Source: Halopseudomonas xinjiangensis
GTDB taxonomy: Bacteria > Pseudomonadota > Gammaproteobacteria > Pseudomonadales > Pseudomonadaceae
Length of the DNA stretch: 64,000 bases
Assembly: GCF_900104945.1 (NCBI RefSeq)
Contig: NZ_LT629736.1
Location: 2,561,001 to 2,625,000 of the forward strand
Direction: 5' to 3'
The notes beneath the pieces are model-generated. The model ran no database searches and was not told the DNA's origin. It saw nothing but the letters and a program-made list of their open reading frames with translations. Shown piece by piece: positions 10,362 to 22,262 of this stretch; the stretch's first letter is position 1, and each line of letters begins with the position of its first letter. A program made the translations under genes and the position numbers.

Positions 10362-11819
10362 TCACATGGGCACCACATCGTATTGTTCCTGGGTGTACAT
10401 GGTTTCCACCTGGAACCTGATGGGGCGTTCGATGAACACTTCCAGATCAGCCACGTTGCCGGACTCCTCGTCCAGCAGGCGGTCGACAACGGCCTGGGAC
10501 GCCAGCACCATGTAGGCCTCGGCCTGGTAGGCGCGCGCCTCACGGAGGATTTCGCGGAAGATTTCGTAGCAGACGCTTTCGGCGGTTTTCTGGATTCCGC
10601 GGCCGGAACAGCAGGGACAAGGCTCGCAGAGAATCTGCTCGAGACTCTCGCGGGTGCGCTTGCGGGTCATCTGCACCAGGCCCAGCTCGGTGATGCCGAT
10701 GATGTTGGTCTTGGCATGGTCACGCTCGAGCTGCTTTTCCAGCGTGCGCAGCACCTGCCGCTGGTGCTCGGCATCCTCCATGTCGATGAAATCAATGATG
10801 ATGATCCCGCCCAGGTTGCGCAGCCGTAACTGACGGGCGATCGCTGTGGCCGCCTCGAGATTGGTCTTGAAAATGGTCTCGCCAAGATTGCGATGCCCGA
10901 CAAAGGCGCCGGTGTTCACATCGATGGTGGTCATCGCCTCGGTCTGGTCTATCACCAGGTGACCGCCGGACTTGAGGATGACCTTGCGCTCCATGGCCTT
11001 CTGGATTTCATCCTCTACCCCGTAGAGGTCGAAAATCGGTCGCTCGCCCGGATAATGCTCCAGCCGGTCTTCGCAGCCCGGCATCAACTCGTGAACGAAC
11101 TGCTCGACCTTCTGGAAGGTCTCGCGGGAATCCACGCGTACCTTTTCGATGCGCGCGCTGGTCAGGTCACGCAGGGTTCGCAGCGCCAGCGGCAGATCCT
11201 CGTAGATGACCGAGGGTGACGGAGCAGAGTTGAGTTGTTGGGAAATCTGCTGCCATAGACGACGGACATAGCGGATATCGACCAGGATATCCTCCTCGCG
11301 CGCAGCTTCGGCCGCGGTGCGCAGGATGAAGCCACCGGGCTCGGCAATGGCTTCCTGTTCGACGCAATGGGCGACGATCTGCTTGAGCCGCTCGCGCTCG
11401 GCCTCCTCTTCGATCTTCAGCGAGATGCCGACATGGGGCGTTTTCGGCATGTACACCAGAAAGCGCGACGGGACAGACAGATGCGTGGTCAGACGGGCAC
11501 CCTTGGTACCGATCGGATCCTTGGTCACCTGCACCACCAGCGCCTGGCCTTCATGAACCAGCGCGCTGATCGGTTCTACCGCAGGGCCTTCCCGGTTGGA
11601 GATTTCCGAAGCATGAATGAAGGCCGCACGTTCAAGGCCAATGTCGACGAAGGCGGCCTGCATGCCCGGCAGTACCCTCACCACCTTGCCCTTGTAGATA
11701 TTGCCAACGATGCCGCGGCGCAGGGTGCGCTCTATATGGACTTCCTGCAGCACGCCGTTTTCAACCAGCGCCACCCGGGTTTCCATCGGCGTGACGTTGA
11801 CTAGAATCTCTTCGCTCAT
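10362..11819 (-). CDS. rng: Ribonuclease G
   Basis: This is a single-strand-specific endoribonuclease that matures the 5' end of 16S rRNA and degrades some mRNAs; 485 residues, as usual. The S1 RNA-binding domain spans about 37-120 (GNIYKGKVVRVLPGMQAAFVDIG). The catalytic, magnesium-binding aspartates are D300 in TTIDVNTG and D343/D346 in IDFIDME. The zinc-link cysteines are at 398-404 (CEPCPCC). It lacks the long C-terminal scaffold of RNase E. ATG overlaps the maf stop by four bases. It belongs to the mreBCD-maf-rng-yhdP cluster, the classical gammaproteobacterial arrangement. Confidence 0.97.
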   Translation of the reverse strand: MSEEILVNVTPMETRVALVENGVLQEVHIERTLRRGIVGNIYKGKVVRVLPGMQAAFVDIGLERAAFIHASEISNREGPAVEPISALVHEGQALVVQVTKDPIGTKGARLTTHLSVPSRFLVYMPKTPHVGISLKIEEEAERERLKQIVAHCVEQEAIAEPGGFILRTAAEAAREEDILVDIRYVRRLWQQISQQLNSAPSPSVIYEDLPLALRTLRDLTSARIEKVRVDSRETFQKVEQFVHELMPGCEDRLEHYPGERPIFDLYGVEDEIQKAMERKVILKSGGHLVIDQTEAMTTIDVNTGAFVGHRNLGETIFKTNLEAATAIARQLRLRNLGGIIIIDFIDMEDAEHQRQVLRTLEKQLERDHAKTNIIGITELGLVQMTRKRTRESLEQILCEPCPCCSGRGIQKTAESVCYEIFREILREARAYQAEAYMVLASQAVVDRLLDEESGNVADLEVFIERPIRFQVETMYTQEQYDVVPM

Positions 11820-12436
11820 CGGCTTGTCCCGTTCCTGTGATCACCGCTAGCCAGGTTTTGCGCGACCGACTGCCAGCACGATACGCCGAATCCGGCGAGC
11901 ACGGCGGCGGTTTCCATCAACGGCAACCCGACCACAGCGCTGTAGCTGCCATCGATACGCTCGACAAATACCGCGCCGCGCCCTTGTATTGCATAGCTGC
12001 CAGCCTTGTCGGCCGGTTCGCCGGTATCCCAGTAAGCGGACATTTCGGCTTCGCCGAGCGTGCGAAAGTGTACCCGCGTGTCGACCCGGATCAAGCGATG
12101 ACGCTGCCCCAGACGAACCGCCACGGCCGTCATCACCCTGTGCTGATTGCCGGAAAGCAGTCTCAGGGTAGCCAGCGCCTGCTCACGATCGGCTGGCTTG
12201 CCGAGAACGCGATCACCGCATACCACGACGGTGTCGGCTGCAACAACGACCTGATCGGAGACACGGCTGCATGCCGCCTCGGCCTTCTCACGAGCCATGC
12301 GTTCGACGTAGACGCTGGCCTCTTCGCCGGCCTGGACTGTTTCGTCTATGTCACACGGCATGACCGTAACCGGAACACCGATCTGTTCGAGAAGCGCCTT
12401 GCGACGCGGGGACGCAGAAGCCAGGCAGATCATCAT
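11816..12436 (-). CDS. Maf family nucleotide pyrophosphatase (YhdE-like)
   Basis: This 206-residue Maf protein hydrolyses non-canonical or excess nucleoside triphosphates (dTTP/UTP in the YhdE subgroup). The N-terminal ASASPRRKALL substrate-binding motif (about residues 6-16) and the ADTVVVCGDRVLGKP segment with the catalytic aspartate are present, and SYAIQG occurs near residue 147. Two ATG codons are adjacent (12436 and 12433), so the first methionine may be dispensable. The gene begins directly after the mreD stop and overlaps rng. Its place beside mreBCD fits a link to growth or septum control, but the enzymatic role is better established. Confidence 0.95.
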   Translation of the reverse strand: MMICLASASPRRKALLEQIGVPVTVMPCDIDETVQAGEEASVYVERMAREKAEAACSRVSDQVVVAADTVVVCGDRVLGKPADREQALATLRLLSGNQHRVMTAVAVRLGQRHRLIRVDTRVHFRTLGEAEMSAYWDTGEPADKAGSYAIQGRGAVFVERIDGSYSAVVGLPLMETAAVLAGFGVSCWQSVAQNLASGDHRNGTSR

Positions 12437-12910
12437 TCACACCACATGAAAACGTCGACGCAGCGCACCCAGCACGGACGACACCCACGGCCAGAGCACC
12501 GCACTGATAGGAGCCGGAAGGAGGAAGAGCAATGTCGGCGGACGGCTGCCGGCAAGACTGTTGAGCCACAGCAGCAGCAATTGCGCCAGACCCAGCACAG
12601 GGATCATCACCAGACTCTGCTGCCATAGCGGAAAGCGGCGGATGCGCTGATACAACATGAGCATCAGCCAGGCAACCAGGACCATGACCAGCGCGTGCTG
12701 GCCGAACAGTTCTCCATACAGCACGTCGGTAGCCAGACCGGCCAGCCAGGCGGCGACCAGACCGACACGGTGCGGAAGTGCCATCACCCAATAGGCAACC
12801 ACCATGGCCAGCCACATCGGTCGGCCGATATCGACCGGCTCGGGCATCGGCATCACGCTGAGCAGCAACGCGACCACGAAACTGAGGAAAATCACCAGGC
12901 TACTGCGCAT
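12437..12910 (-). CDS. mreD: Rod shape-determining protein MreD
   Basis: This inner-membrane protein of the elongasome has 157 residues and about five hydrophobic helices. It starts MRSSLVIFLSFVVALLLSVMP and contains LATDVLYGELFGQHALVM, the conserved D-x-x-x-G region of MreD. ATG 12910 gives the normal N-terminus; a longer open frame to 12982 covers only the end of mreC. The start overlaps the mreC stop region by 11 bases, and maf follows immediately. Together with MreB and MreC it positions peptidoglycan synthesis along the side wall. Confidence 0.95.
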   Translation of the reverse strand: MRSSLVIFLSFVVALLLSVMPMPEPVDIGRPMWLAMVVAYWVMALPHRVGLVAAWLAGLATDVLYGELFGQHALVMVLVAWLMLMLYQRIRRFPLWQQSLVMIPVLGLAQLLLLWLNSLAGSRPPTLLFLLPAPISAVLWPWVSSVLGALRRRFHVV

Positions 12911-13916
12911 CGGGTTGTACTCCCTGAACGGGTGCCGCAGCATCGACCGGGGCGGTCGTCGGTGCCTCGCCGGCCTCCGCATCGGCCTCCTGTTCCTGCT
13001 TCTGTTCCAGGCTCAGCCCGGGAAGCACATTGCCATACCCACTTTCAGGGCTGAACACCAGCAGCAGATAGCGGCTGCGGTTGAGTTGTGCGGTTGGCGC
13101 AACGCGCACGTCGGCAAACGGCTGGGAAGGGTCACGTTCGACCGACACCACACGCCCCACCGGGTAACCGGCGGGAAAACGCTGACCCAGGCCTGAACTG
13201 ACTAGAATATCGTCGACACGAATATCGGCAGTATCCCCGACATGCCGCAGCTCCAGCCACTCGTTGCTGCCCATTCCCGCGGCAATGGCGCGCAAGCCGT
13301 TGCGATTGACCTGCACCGGCAGGCTGTGTGCCACGTCAGTAATCAGCAGCACACGTGCCGTGTGTGGCAGTACCTCGACAACCTGCCCCATCAGGCCGGT
13401 AGCATCCAGGACCGGTTGACCGAGAAATACCCCGTCCTGCTCGCCCTTGTTGATGACGATGCGCTGCGTGAACGGATTGGGATCGACGCCGATGAGCTCG
13501 GCAACCAGGACGCGCTCGTCGAGCAGCGAAGAGGAGTTGAGCAGCTCGCGCAGGCGCACGTTCTGCTCGGTGAGCGCAGCCAACTTCTGCAACTTGCGCT
13601 GGGTCAGCAACGATTCGGCACGCAGTCGCTCGTTCTCCGCCATCAGGTTGGCGCGACTGGATAGTTGTTGCTCGATGGCGTCCCAGCTGCGCACTGGCAG
13701 CTCGGCGACATAATAGAAAGGCATGAGCACCAGGCCCATTTGCGAACGCAGCGGCTGCAGCACCGAAAGACGGGCATCAACCACCATCAGCGCCACGGAT
13801 AGCACCGTCAGCACCAACAGGCGCACACCCAGCGAGGGGCCTTTGATGAATAGCGGCTTGATGACGTGCTCCTCACAAACCCTTTGCTGCCATGCCCACA
13901 GCAGGCGCCGCGTCAC
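12900..13916 (-). CDS. mreC: Rod shape-determining protein MreC (start uncertain)
   Basis: This is a bitopic periplasmic scaffold of the elongasome. After one membrane helix (LGVRLLVLTVLSVALMVV) come a coiled coil (about 25 residues after the helix, rich in Q, L and E) and the beta-barrel MreC domain; the C-terminus is rich in E, A and Q. The interval given is the longest frame with a standard start (GTG 13916), but no Shine-Dalgarno sequence precedes that codon. The normal family N-terminus (IKPLF.KGPSLGVRLL) begins at about 13862, where GAGGAG sits exactly six bases before an ATC codon and no ATG, GTG or TTG is in frame. The true start is therefore open. Operon: mreB-mreC-mreD. Confidence 0.9.
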   Translation of the reverse strand: MTRRLLWAWQQRVCEEHVIKPLFIKGPSLGVRLLVLTVLSVALMVVDARLSVLQPLRSQMGLVLMPFYYVAELPVRSWDAIEQQLSSRANLMAENERLRAESLLTQRKLQKLAALTEQNVRLRELLNSSSLLDERVLVAELIGVDPNPFTQRIVINKGEQDGVFLGQPVLDATGLMGQVVEVLPHTARVLLITDVAHSLPVQVNRNGLRAIAAGMGSNEWLELRHVGDTADIRVDDILVSSGLGQRFPAGYPVGRVVSVERDPSQPFADVRVAPTAQLNRSRYLLLVFSPESGYGNVLPGLSLEQKQEQEADAEAGEAPTTAPVDAAAPVQGVQPDAQ

Positions 13917-13988
13917 CGGGACGGCGTGCCTGCTGCCGGCCCGGCGCCCGTCCTCATGGCGCGGGCGCTTGGAACCGAATCCCCGTGA

Positions 13989-15329
<1,341 letters not shown>

Positions 15330-15617
15330 ATGGCCCTAGACCGTTCGGATGTGGAAAAGATTGCACATCTGGCCCGTATCGCACTGAGCGACGAAGACGT
15401 TCCTGCGACCACTGCCAAACTGTCCGGCATTCTCGGGCTTATCGACGAGATGCAGGCAGTCGATACCGACGGCATCGCACCGCTGGCCCACCCGCTGGAA
15501 ACCACTCAGCGTCTGCGCCCCGACCAGGTCAGCGAGACCAATCAGCGCGAGACCTACCAGACCATCGCCCCGGCCACCGAAGCAGGCTTGTACCTGGTTC
15601 CCAAGGTGATCGAATAA
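15330..15617 (+). CDS. gatC: Aspartyl/glutamyl-tRNA amidotransferase subunit C
   Basis: This is the small subunit of the GatCAB amidotransferase, which converts Glu-tRNA(Gln) or Asp-tRNA(Asn) to the amide form. It has 95 residues and wraps around GatA and GatB as a structural belt. The sequence shows the family pattern [16 protein letters not shown] at the N-terminus and ETYQTIAP near the end. The start at 15330 gives the standard length; the longer frame from 15243 has no good ribosome site. The gene opens the gatC-gatA-gatB operon, 38 bases ahead of gatA. Confidence 0.97.
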   Translation: MALDRSDVEKIAHLARIALSDEDVPATTAKLSGILGLIDEMQAVDTDGIAPLAHPLETTQRLRPDQVSETNQRETYQTIAPATEAGLYLVPKVIE

Positions 15618-15655
15618 GCCCGCCGCGTGCGGCGCAGACAGGACGAGACATTCCC

Positions 15656-17107
15656 ATGCATGAGAAGACCCTGGCCGAACTCTCCCAGGCCCTGCAGAGC
15701 AAGAGCATTTCCAGTGTCGAGCTGACCGAGCACTACCTGAAGCGGATCGAGCAGCTCGATCCGGCATTGAACAGCTTCATCACCGTGACCCCGGAGTTGG
15801 CACTGCAGCAGGCGAAGGCCGCCGACGCGCGGATCGCCGCTGGCGATGCCGACCCGCTGACCGGTATTCCGCTCGCGCACAAGGATGTGTTCTGCACGCA
15901 GGGTGTGCGCACCAGCTGCGGCTCGAAGATGCTCGACAACTTCATTGCCCCGTACGAGTCGACAGTGACCGCGAAGCTGCAGGCCGCCGGGACCGTCTGC
16001 CTGGGCAAAACCAACATGGACGAGTTCGCCATGGGCTCGTCCACCGAATCGAGCTTCTACGGTCCGACGCGCAACCCGTGGAACACCGACCACGTGCCGG
16101 GCGGTTCTTCGGGCGGCTCGGCCTCTGCCGTCGCGGCCCGGCTGTGCGCCGGAGCCACCGGTACCGACACCGGCGGCTCGATTCGCCAGCCCGCCGGCTT
16201 CACTGCGCTGACCGGCCTCAAGCCGACCTATGGGCGCGTATCGCGCTGGGGCATGATCGCCTACGCATCGAGCCTCGACCAGGGCGGCCCGATGGCCCGC
16301 ACCGCGGAAGACTGTGCGCTGATGCTGCAGGCCATGGCCGGCTTCGACGCCAAGGACTCGACCAGTGTCGACGAGCCCGTAGCCAACTATTCAGCCAGCC
16401 TGAACGATTCGTTGAAGGGGCTGCGCATCGGCCTGCCGAAGGAATATTTCGCCGGTGGGCTGGATGCGGCGACTGCCAGCGCCATCGACGAGGCGGTGAA
16501 ACAGTTTCAGGCACTGGGCGCCGAGGTAAAAGAAATCAGCCTGCCGAACGCCCAATTGGCCATTCCAGCGTACTACGTCATCGCTCCGGCCGAAGCCTCT
16601 TCAAACCTGTCCCGTTTTGACGGCGTGCGCTTCGGCTATCGCTGCGACAACCCGGCCGACCTCACCGATCTGTACAAGCGTTCGCGGGCCGAGGGCTTCG
16701 GCGCAGAGGTCAAGCGGCGCATTATGGTCGGCGCCTATGCCCTGTCCGCGGGCTACTACGATGCGTACTACCTGAAGGCGCAGAAGATTCGTCGATTGAT
16801 CAAGAATGACTTCATGGCTGCCTATCAAGATGTCGATGTGATTCTCTGCCCGACCTCGCCGACGCCGGCGTTTCGTATCGGCGAAAAAATCGACGATCCG
16901 GTCAGCCTGTACCTGACCGACATCTACACCATCACCGCCAACCTCGCTGGCGTACCCGGCGTCGCCCTGCCCGCCGGGTTCGCCAACGGCTTGCCGCTGG
17001 GCATGCAGTTGCTGGGACCGTATTTCAGCGAGGCCCGCCTACTGAACATCGCCCACCAGTATCAGCAGGTGACCGACTGGCATCGCCGCGCGCCGGCCGG
17101 CTACTGA
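15656..17107 (+). CDS. gatA: Aspartyl/glutamyl-tRNA amidotransferase subunit A
   Basis: This is the amidase subunit that releases ammonia from glutamine and passes it to GatB; 483 residues. The Ser-cisSer-Lys triad of the amidase signature family is present: K76 (PLAHKD), S151 (GGSSGGS) and S175 ([11 protein letters not shown]). ATG 15656 gives the family-standard length. It is co-transcribed with gatC and gatB; gatB starts 18 bases after the stop. A GatCAB system beside an intact tRNA-Gln gene elsewhere in this window is normal for pseudomonads, where it mainly serves Asn-tRNA formation. Confidence 0.98.
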   Translation: MHEKTLAELSQALQSKSISSVELTEHYLKRIEQLDPALNSFITVTPELALQQAKAADARIAAGDADPLTGIPLAHKDVFCTQGVRTSCGSKMLDNFIAPYESTVTAKLQAAGTVCLGKTNMDEFAMGSSTESSFYGPTRNPWNTDHVPGGSSGGSASAVAARLCAGATGTDTGGSIRQPAGFTALTGLKPTYGRVSRWGMIAYASSLDQGGPMARTAEDCALMLQAMAGFDAKDSTSVDEPVANYSASLNDSLKGLRIGLPKEYFAGGLDAATASAIDEAVKQFQALGAEVKEISLPNAQLAIPAYYVIAPAEASSNLSRFDGVRFGYRCDNPADLTDLYKRSRAEGFGAEVKRRIMVGAYALSAGYYDAYYLKAQKIRRLIKNDFMAAYQDVDVILCPTSPTPAFRIGEKIDDPVSLYLTDIYTITANLAGVPGVALPAGFANGLPLGMQLLGPYFSEARLLNIAHQYQQVTDWHRRAPAGY

Positions 17108-17125
17108 GAGGATTGAGGACAGACT

Positions 17126-18574
<1,449 letters not shown>

Positions 18575-18632
18575 GCGTGCGCCGGGTCGCTAGAACGCGC
18601 CCGGCCACATTCTAGAGCAGGGAGAGCCAAAC

Positions 18633-19034
18633 ATGCGCCGACGGATGATCGCATTGTTGATCGTGTTACCGCTGACCGCCGCAGCCAGCACTGCGCCGAT
18701 CAGCGACAACACTGAGGCCGAGGTTTACAGCACCGTAGGCAAGGCGTCGTATTACTCCTCGCGCCTGCATGGCAGAGCGACGGCCAGTGGCGAACTCTAC
18801 GATCAGACAGCCTTGACTGCCGCCCACCCGAATCTCCCGTTCGGTACCATTGTTTGCGTAACCAATACGCGCACCGGCCAGAGCGTGGCCGTGCGCATCA
18901 ACGACCGCGGCCCCTTTACCGGTGGCCGGATCATCGACCTGTCACGCCGCGCTGCCCGTGAAATCGGCATGATCAACGCCGGAAGCGCCCGGGTTCACGT
19001 CGAATCCTGTCCGCAGATGGCTGAAGAGTCCTGA
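18633..19034 (+). CDS. RlpA-like double-psi beta-barrel protein (short form)
   Basis: This is a 133-residue exported protein consisting almost only of the DPBB domain of RlpA, a lytic transglycosylase acting on glycan strands without stem peptides. A basic N-terminus and a hydrophobic stretch ending near TAAAS form a signal sequence without a lipobox cysteine. The domain shows GKASYYSSRLHGRATASGE, AAHPNLPFGT and VRINDRGPF; the histidine and aspartate of these motifs correspond to the catalytic pair of RlpA. The SPOR domain of full-length RlpA is absent, so septal targeting by denuded glycan is not expected. The ribosome site GGGAG lies nine bases upstream of ATG. Confidence 0.85.
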   Translation: MRRRMIALLIVLPLTAAASTAPISDNTEAEVYSTVGKASYYSSRLHGRATASGELYDQTALTAAHPNLPFGTIVCVTNTRTGQSVAVRINDRGPFTGGRIIDLSRRAAREIGMINAGSARVHVESCPQMAEES

Positions 19035-19111
19035 CTGGCTCAGGACCAACCGCCCGCGCTTGCAAAGCGTTCTGCCTCGATTGAGGAAACATCCGGCCTC
19101 TAAGTAGTCCA

Positions 19112-19155
19112 CTGGTCAGAACGTCGTCCGCGACGATTCGCTTCGAAACGACCAG
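19112..19155. promoter_or_regulatory. Nested inverted repeats upstream of betT
   Basis: CTGGTC (19112-19117) and GACCAG (19150-19155) flank a smaller repeat CGTCG (19122-19126)/CGACG (19131-19135). The outer right arm lies 12 bases before the betT ATG, next to AAGGAA. The element could be an mRNA fold over the leader or a binding site. I see no clear BetI-type operator. Confidence 0.35.
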
Positions 19156-19167
19156 AAGGAAACTTCA

Positions 19168-21249
19168 ATGACGGCCAACAACCCAGCATGGAAGTCGACG
19201 ATTCTCGTCCCGGTCTTCGCTCCCGCAGTCATCGTCACGCTGCTGCTTGTCATCGGTACCATCGCCAATCCCGAGCTGGCTGGCCAGGCCTTCTCGGCTA
19301 CGCTTGGCTACATCACCCGCACCTTCGGCTGGTTCTACATGCTGGCGGTGGCAATTTTTTTGGTATTCATCGTGCTCGTGGCCTCGAGTCGATGGGGGAA
19401 CATCAAGCTGGGCCCGGATCATGCTGAGCCGCAGTACAGCTTCCCCGCCTGGTTCGCCATGCTGTTTTCGGCCGGGTACGGTATCGCGCTATTGTTCTTC
19501 GGCGTTGCCGAACCTGTACTGCACTATGCGTCGCCGCCAGTCGGTGCTCCGGAAACGCTGGACGCCGCGAAACAGGCGATGCAGATCGCCTATTTCCACT
19601 GGGGCTTTCACATATGGGCGATATACGGTCTGGTCGGGCTGGTTCTAGCCTATTTCTCGTTCCGCCATGGGTTGCCACTGTCCATGCGCTCTGCGTTGTA
19701 TCCATTGATCGGCGAGCGCATCCACGGACCCATCGGCCACGTCGTAGACGTATTCGCCATTCTCGGCACGCTGTTCGGTATCGCTACCACGCTGGGGTTG
19801 TCCGTCGCGCAGATCAACGCGGGGATGAATTACCTCTGGCCCAGCATCCCGGTCGCCACCTGGGTGCAGATAGTGGCGATCGCTGTCATCACCGGGCTCG
19901 CGCTTATATCCGTGGTAGCCGGCCTGGACAAGGGGGTGAAGAACCTCTCCATCCTCAACATGGTCCTTGCCGTTGCACTGATGCTGTTCGTGTTCATCGT
20001 CGGGCCGAGCATCTTCATTCTCGAAGCCTTTCTGCAGAACACCGGCAGCTACCTGAACAACATCGTCGAACGTACTTTCAACCTGCAGGCGTATACGCGC
20101 AGTGACTGGATCGGCAACTGGACACTGTTCATCTTCGGCTGGACCATCGCCTGGGCACCCTTCGTCGGCCTGTTCATCGCCAAGATCAGCCGCGGCAGAA
20201 CCATTCGCCAGTTCGTCTTCGGCGTGATGTTCGTGCCGACCATGTTCACCTTCCTGTGGTTCGCGATTTTTGGTGATACCGCGCTGCATCTGATCATGAA
20301 CGAGGGATACACCGCGCTTATCGGAGAAGTACAAAACGATACCGCCATTGCCCTGTTCAAACTCTACGAACGCTTGCCACTGACCAATATCGTCTCGTTC
20401 ATCACCGTGATCCTGATCGTGACCTTCTTCGTCACCTCTTCGGACTCAGGCTCATTGGTCATAGACTCGCTGGCGTCCGGCGGGGCAATGGTTACACCCG
20501 CCTGGCAGAGAGCATTCTGGGCCATTCTCGAAGGTGCGGTAGCCTCCGCACTGCTGTTGGCTGGTGGTTTGAGCGCGCTTCAAACGATGACCATCGCCAG
20601 CGCTCTGCCGTTTGCGATCATCATGCTCATCGCCGCAGTCGGAATGTGGCGAGCCTTGGTCATTGAACGACATCAGGACGCGAGTCTGCGCCATCACATG
20701 CAGGCGTCACGCACTGCCAGCGGGAACCTGTGGAAGAAACGCCTGGCTGGCATCGTCAACTTCCCGGAACATGAGGCGGTGCAACGCTTTATCGAAACCA
20801 CGGTGAACGAGAGCATGCAACGCCTGGCTCGCAATCTGGAGACGCAAGGCTGGCCGGCAAAGGTGAGCTACGACCCGGATCTGGTGCGCTCGTACATCGA
20901 GGTGATCAAGCCCGACCAGCTGGACTTCATCTACGAGATCCGCCTGCGCGAGTATGCTCGGCCGTCGTTTGCCTTCCCGCAGATCGATCCTGGCGACAGT
21001 CGCGAAGCGAGCTACTACCGTGCGGAAGTGTTTCTGCGCCGAGGCGGTCAGACCTATGACATCTACGGTTATGACCAGCAGGAGATCATCAGCGACATCC
21101 TCGATCACTTCGAGCGCTACCTTCACTTTCTGCACATCTCGCCAGGCTCGCTGCCGTGGAATATGGCCGAGCATGACGAGATGCTGCACCAGCCACTGCC
21201 TCCGGACGCCGCTGGTTCCACAGTGGGCGAGGATCCACCGAGGGCATGA
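19168..21249 (+). CDS. betT: BCCT family betaine/choline transporter (BetT-like)
   Basis: This is a secondary carrier of the betaine-choline-carnitine family, 693 residues, in the inner membrane. Twelve hydrophobic helices can be followed. The family segment around WAPFVGLFIAKISRGRT (about residues 327-343) is present. After the last helix there is a soluble tail of about 170 residues, like the osmosensing C-terminus of E. coli and Pseudomonas BetT. The expected role is uptake of choline or glycine betaine under osmotic stress; substrate choice cannot be read with certainty. AAGGAA precedes ATG 19168. The gene stands alone and ends in a strong bidirectional terminator. Confidence 0.9.
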   Translation: MTANNPAWKSTILVPVFAPAVIVTLLLVIGTIANPELAGQAFSATLGYITRTFGWFYMLAVAIFLVFIVLVASSRWGNIKLGPDHAEPQYSFPAWFAMLFSAGYGIALLFFGVAEPVLHYASPPVGAPETLDAAKQAMQIAYFHWGFHIWAIYGLVGLVLAYFSFRHGLPLSMRSALYPLIGERIHGPIGHVVDVFAILGTLFGIATTLGLSVAQINAGMNYLWPSIPVATWVQIVAIAVITGLALISVVAGLDKGVKNLSILNMVLAVALMLFVFIVGPSIFILEAFLQNTGSYLNNIVERTFNLQAYTRSDWIGNWTLFIFGWTIAWAPFVGLFIAKISRGRTIRQFVFGVMFVPTMFTFLWFAIFGDTALHLIMNEGYTALIGEVQNDTAIALFKLYERLPLTNIVSFITVILIVTFFVTSSDSGSLVIDSLASGGAMVTPAWQRAFWAILEGAVASALLLAGGLSALQTMTIASALPFAIIMLIAAVGMWRALVIERHQDASLRHHMQASRTASGNLWKKRLAGIVNFPEHEAVQRFIETTVNESMQRLARNLETQGWPAKVSYDPDLVRSYIEVIKPDQLDFIYEIRLREYARPSFAFPQIDPGDSREASYYRAEVFLRRGGQTYDIYGYDQQEIISDILDHFERYLHFLHISPGSLPWNMAEHDEMLHQPLPPDAAGSTVGEDPPRA

Positions 21250-21253
21250 ACGA

Positions 21254-21283
21254 AAAAAAGCCAGGCGATGCCTGGCTTTTTTA
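21254..21283. terminator. Bidirectional rho-independent terminator (betT / yajG-like)
   Basis: GCCAGGC (21260-21266), loop GAT, GCCTGGC (21270-21276), flanked by an A-run on the left and a T-run on the right. The symmetry serves betT on the plus strand and the convergent lipoprotein gene on the minus strand. Confidence 0.93.
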
Positions 21284-21300
21284 TTTCATCGCGATCACAT

Positions 21301-21885
21301 TCAACGTTGCAGAATCTGCACAATAGCCGGATCGCGGAACACGCGAGTCAAGGCATCGCTCATCACTTCGGTAACCAGCTTGGTATTGGTCGCCTGATTG
21401 GGTGCGTAACCGAAACGATGCTGGGCCGATGCGTTGTAGCGGCCACGGTAGTTTTCGTTCAGCGAGCGCGCCTCGGCAGCGAAGGTAGCGCTGATATCAG
21501 CCTGGGTCACGTAGGCACCGTCGCTTGGCGAGCGGTAGTTCAGCTCCGCCAGATTGACGGTCAGCCGATTGGCGTTCGGCGTGCCCTCGGCGACCACGAC
21601 AAAGCCCAGTTGCCGGACCGCCTGCTCGACCTGCTGGCGAATGTTGGCAAGGCTCTGCTCGGTGAGAGTGAGGTTGCTGGAATCGGGATAGATACCGCCG
21701 CGGGTGCCGAGCACCTTGGAAGGCCTGGTGTCCTGAACCACGACTACCACTGGCTGGTTGCGCGCGACGGCGTTGAGCGGAACCTGGACCTGAGGCTGCA
21801 CATTGAGTTGCTGAGGACTATGAGCACAGCCCACCAGCGACATCGCCAGCACACCAAGGATCAGCACACCCACACGGTTCAACAT
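21301..21885 (-). CDS. YajG-like lipoprotein
   Basis: This is a 194-residue predicted outer-membrane lipoprotein of the YajG family. The signal peptide ends in the lipobox LVGC with C20 as the lipidated cysteine, followed by AHSPQQ, and then a repetitive beta-alpha region (VVVVVQDTRPSKVLGTRGG). ATG 21885 gives a proper signal peptide; the open frame continues to 22071 but has no signal there. The function is unknown; in P. aeruginosa a similar gene occupies the same place upstream of the hpt-upp region. It converges on betT. Confidence 0.88.
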   Translation of the reverse strand: MLNRVGVLILGVLAMSLVGCAHSPQQLNVQPQVQVPLNAVARNQPVVVVVQDTRPSKVLGTRGGIYPDSSNLTLTEQSLANIRQQVEQAVRQLGFVVVAEGTPNANRLTVNLAELNYRSPSDGAYVTQADISATFAAEARSLNENYRGRYNASAQHRFGYAPNQATNTKLVTEVMSDALTRVFRDPAIVQILQR

Positions 21886-22051
21886 GGTCAAGGCACTCCT
21901 GGAAAAACGGTTGGACAGATCGTGCGCCCGCGGCGCAGTAGGCTGCACAGCATAGCCCGATTCGCTCTTCCAGCCCAGCGGTGAGCGTGTCATCGCAATG
22001 CCATACAAGGCGCGGACAATCGCAGCAACAACCGACCAGAATGGACTGGCA

Positions 22052-22252
22052 ATGCTCTGGAAACGCAGCAAGCCGCAACGATGTTTCGCTCAGCTCGATG
22101 CCAGCGGGCGCTGCATAGCCTTCTGGGTACTCCCGCAGCCACCGGCGTCGGGCAAATGGATGGAAGTCAGCGATGCGGACCCACGCTGGATCGGACGACA
22201 GCTGCACAACCTGACTGCCACCACCCTTCCTGCGCGGAGCGCGCGGCCCTGA
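22052..22252 (+). CDS. Small hypothetical protein
   Basis: This is a 66-residue frame from ATG 22052 (a longer start at 21998 gives 84 residues). It contains a compact motif FAQLDASGRCIAFWVL followed by WMEVSDADPRWIGR, which resembles short uncharacterised proteins of pseudomonads. It is divergent from the yajG-like gene and convergent with the PA4642-like gene, ending ten bases from its stop. No signal peptide or membrane helix is visible. I do not recognise a function; coding status is supported by the motif and the tight fit between neighbours. Confidence 0.5.
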   Translation: MLWKRSKPQRCFAQLDASGRCIAFWVLPQPPASGKWMEVSDADPRWIGRQLHNLTATTLPARSARP

Positions 22253-22262
22253 CCGGCTAGCG

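Noticed and set aside
9618..10829. A 403-residue open frame on the plus strand
   Set aside because: It lies antisense across the ends of yhdP and rng, both well supported, and has no recognisable domain.
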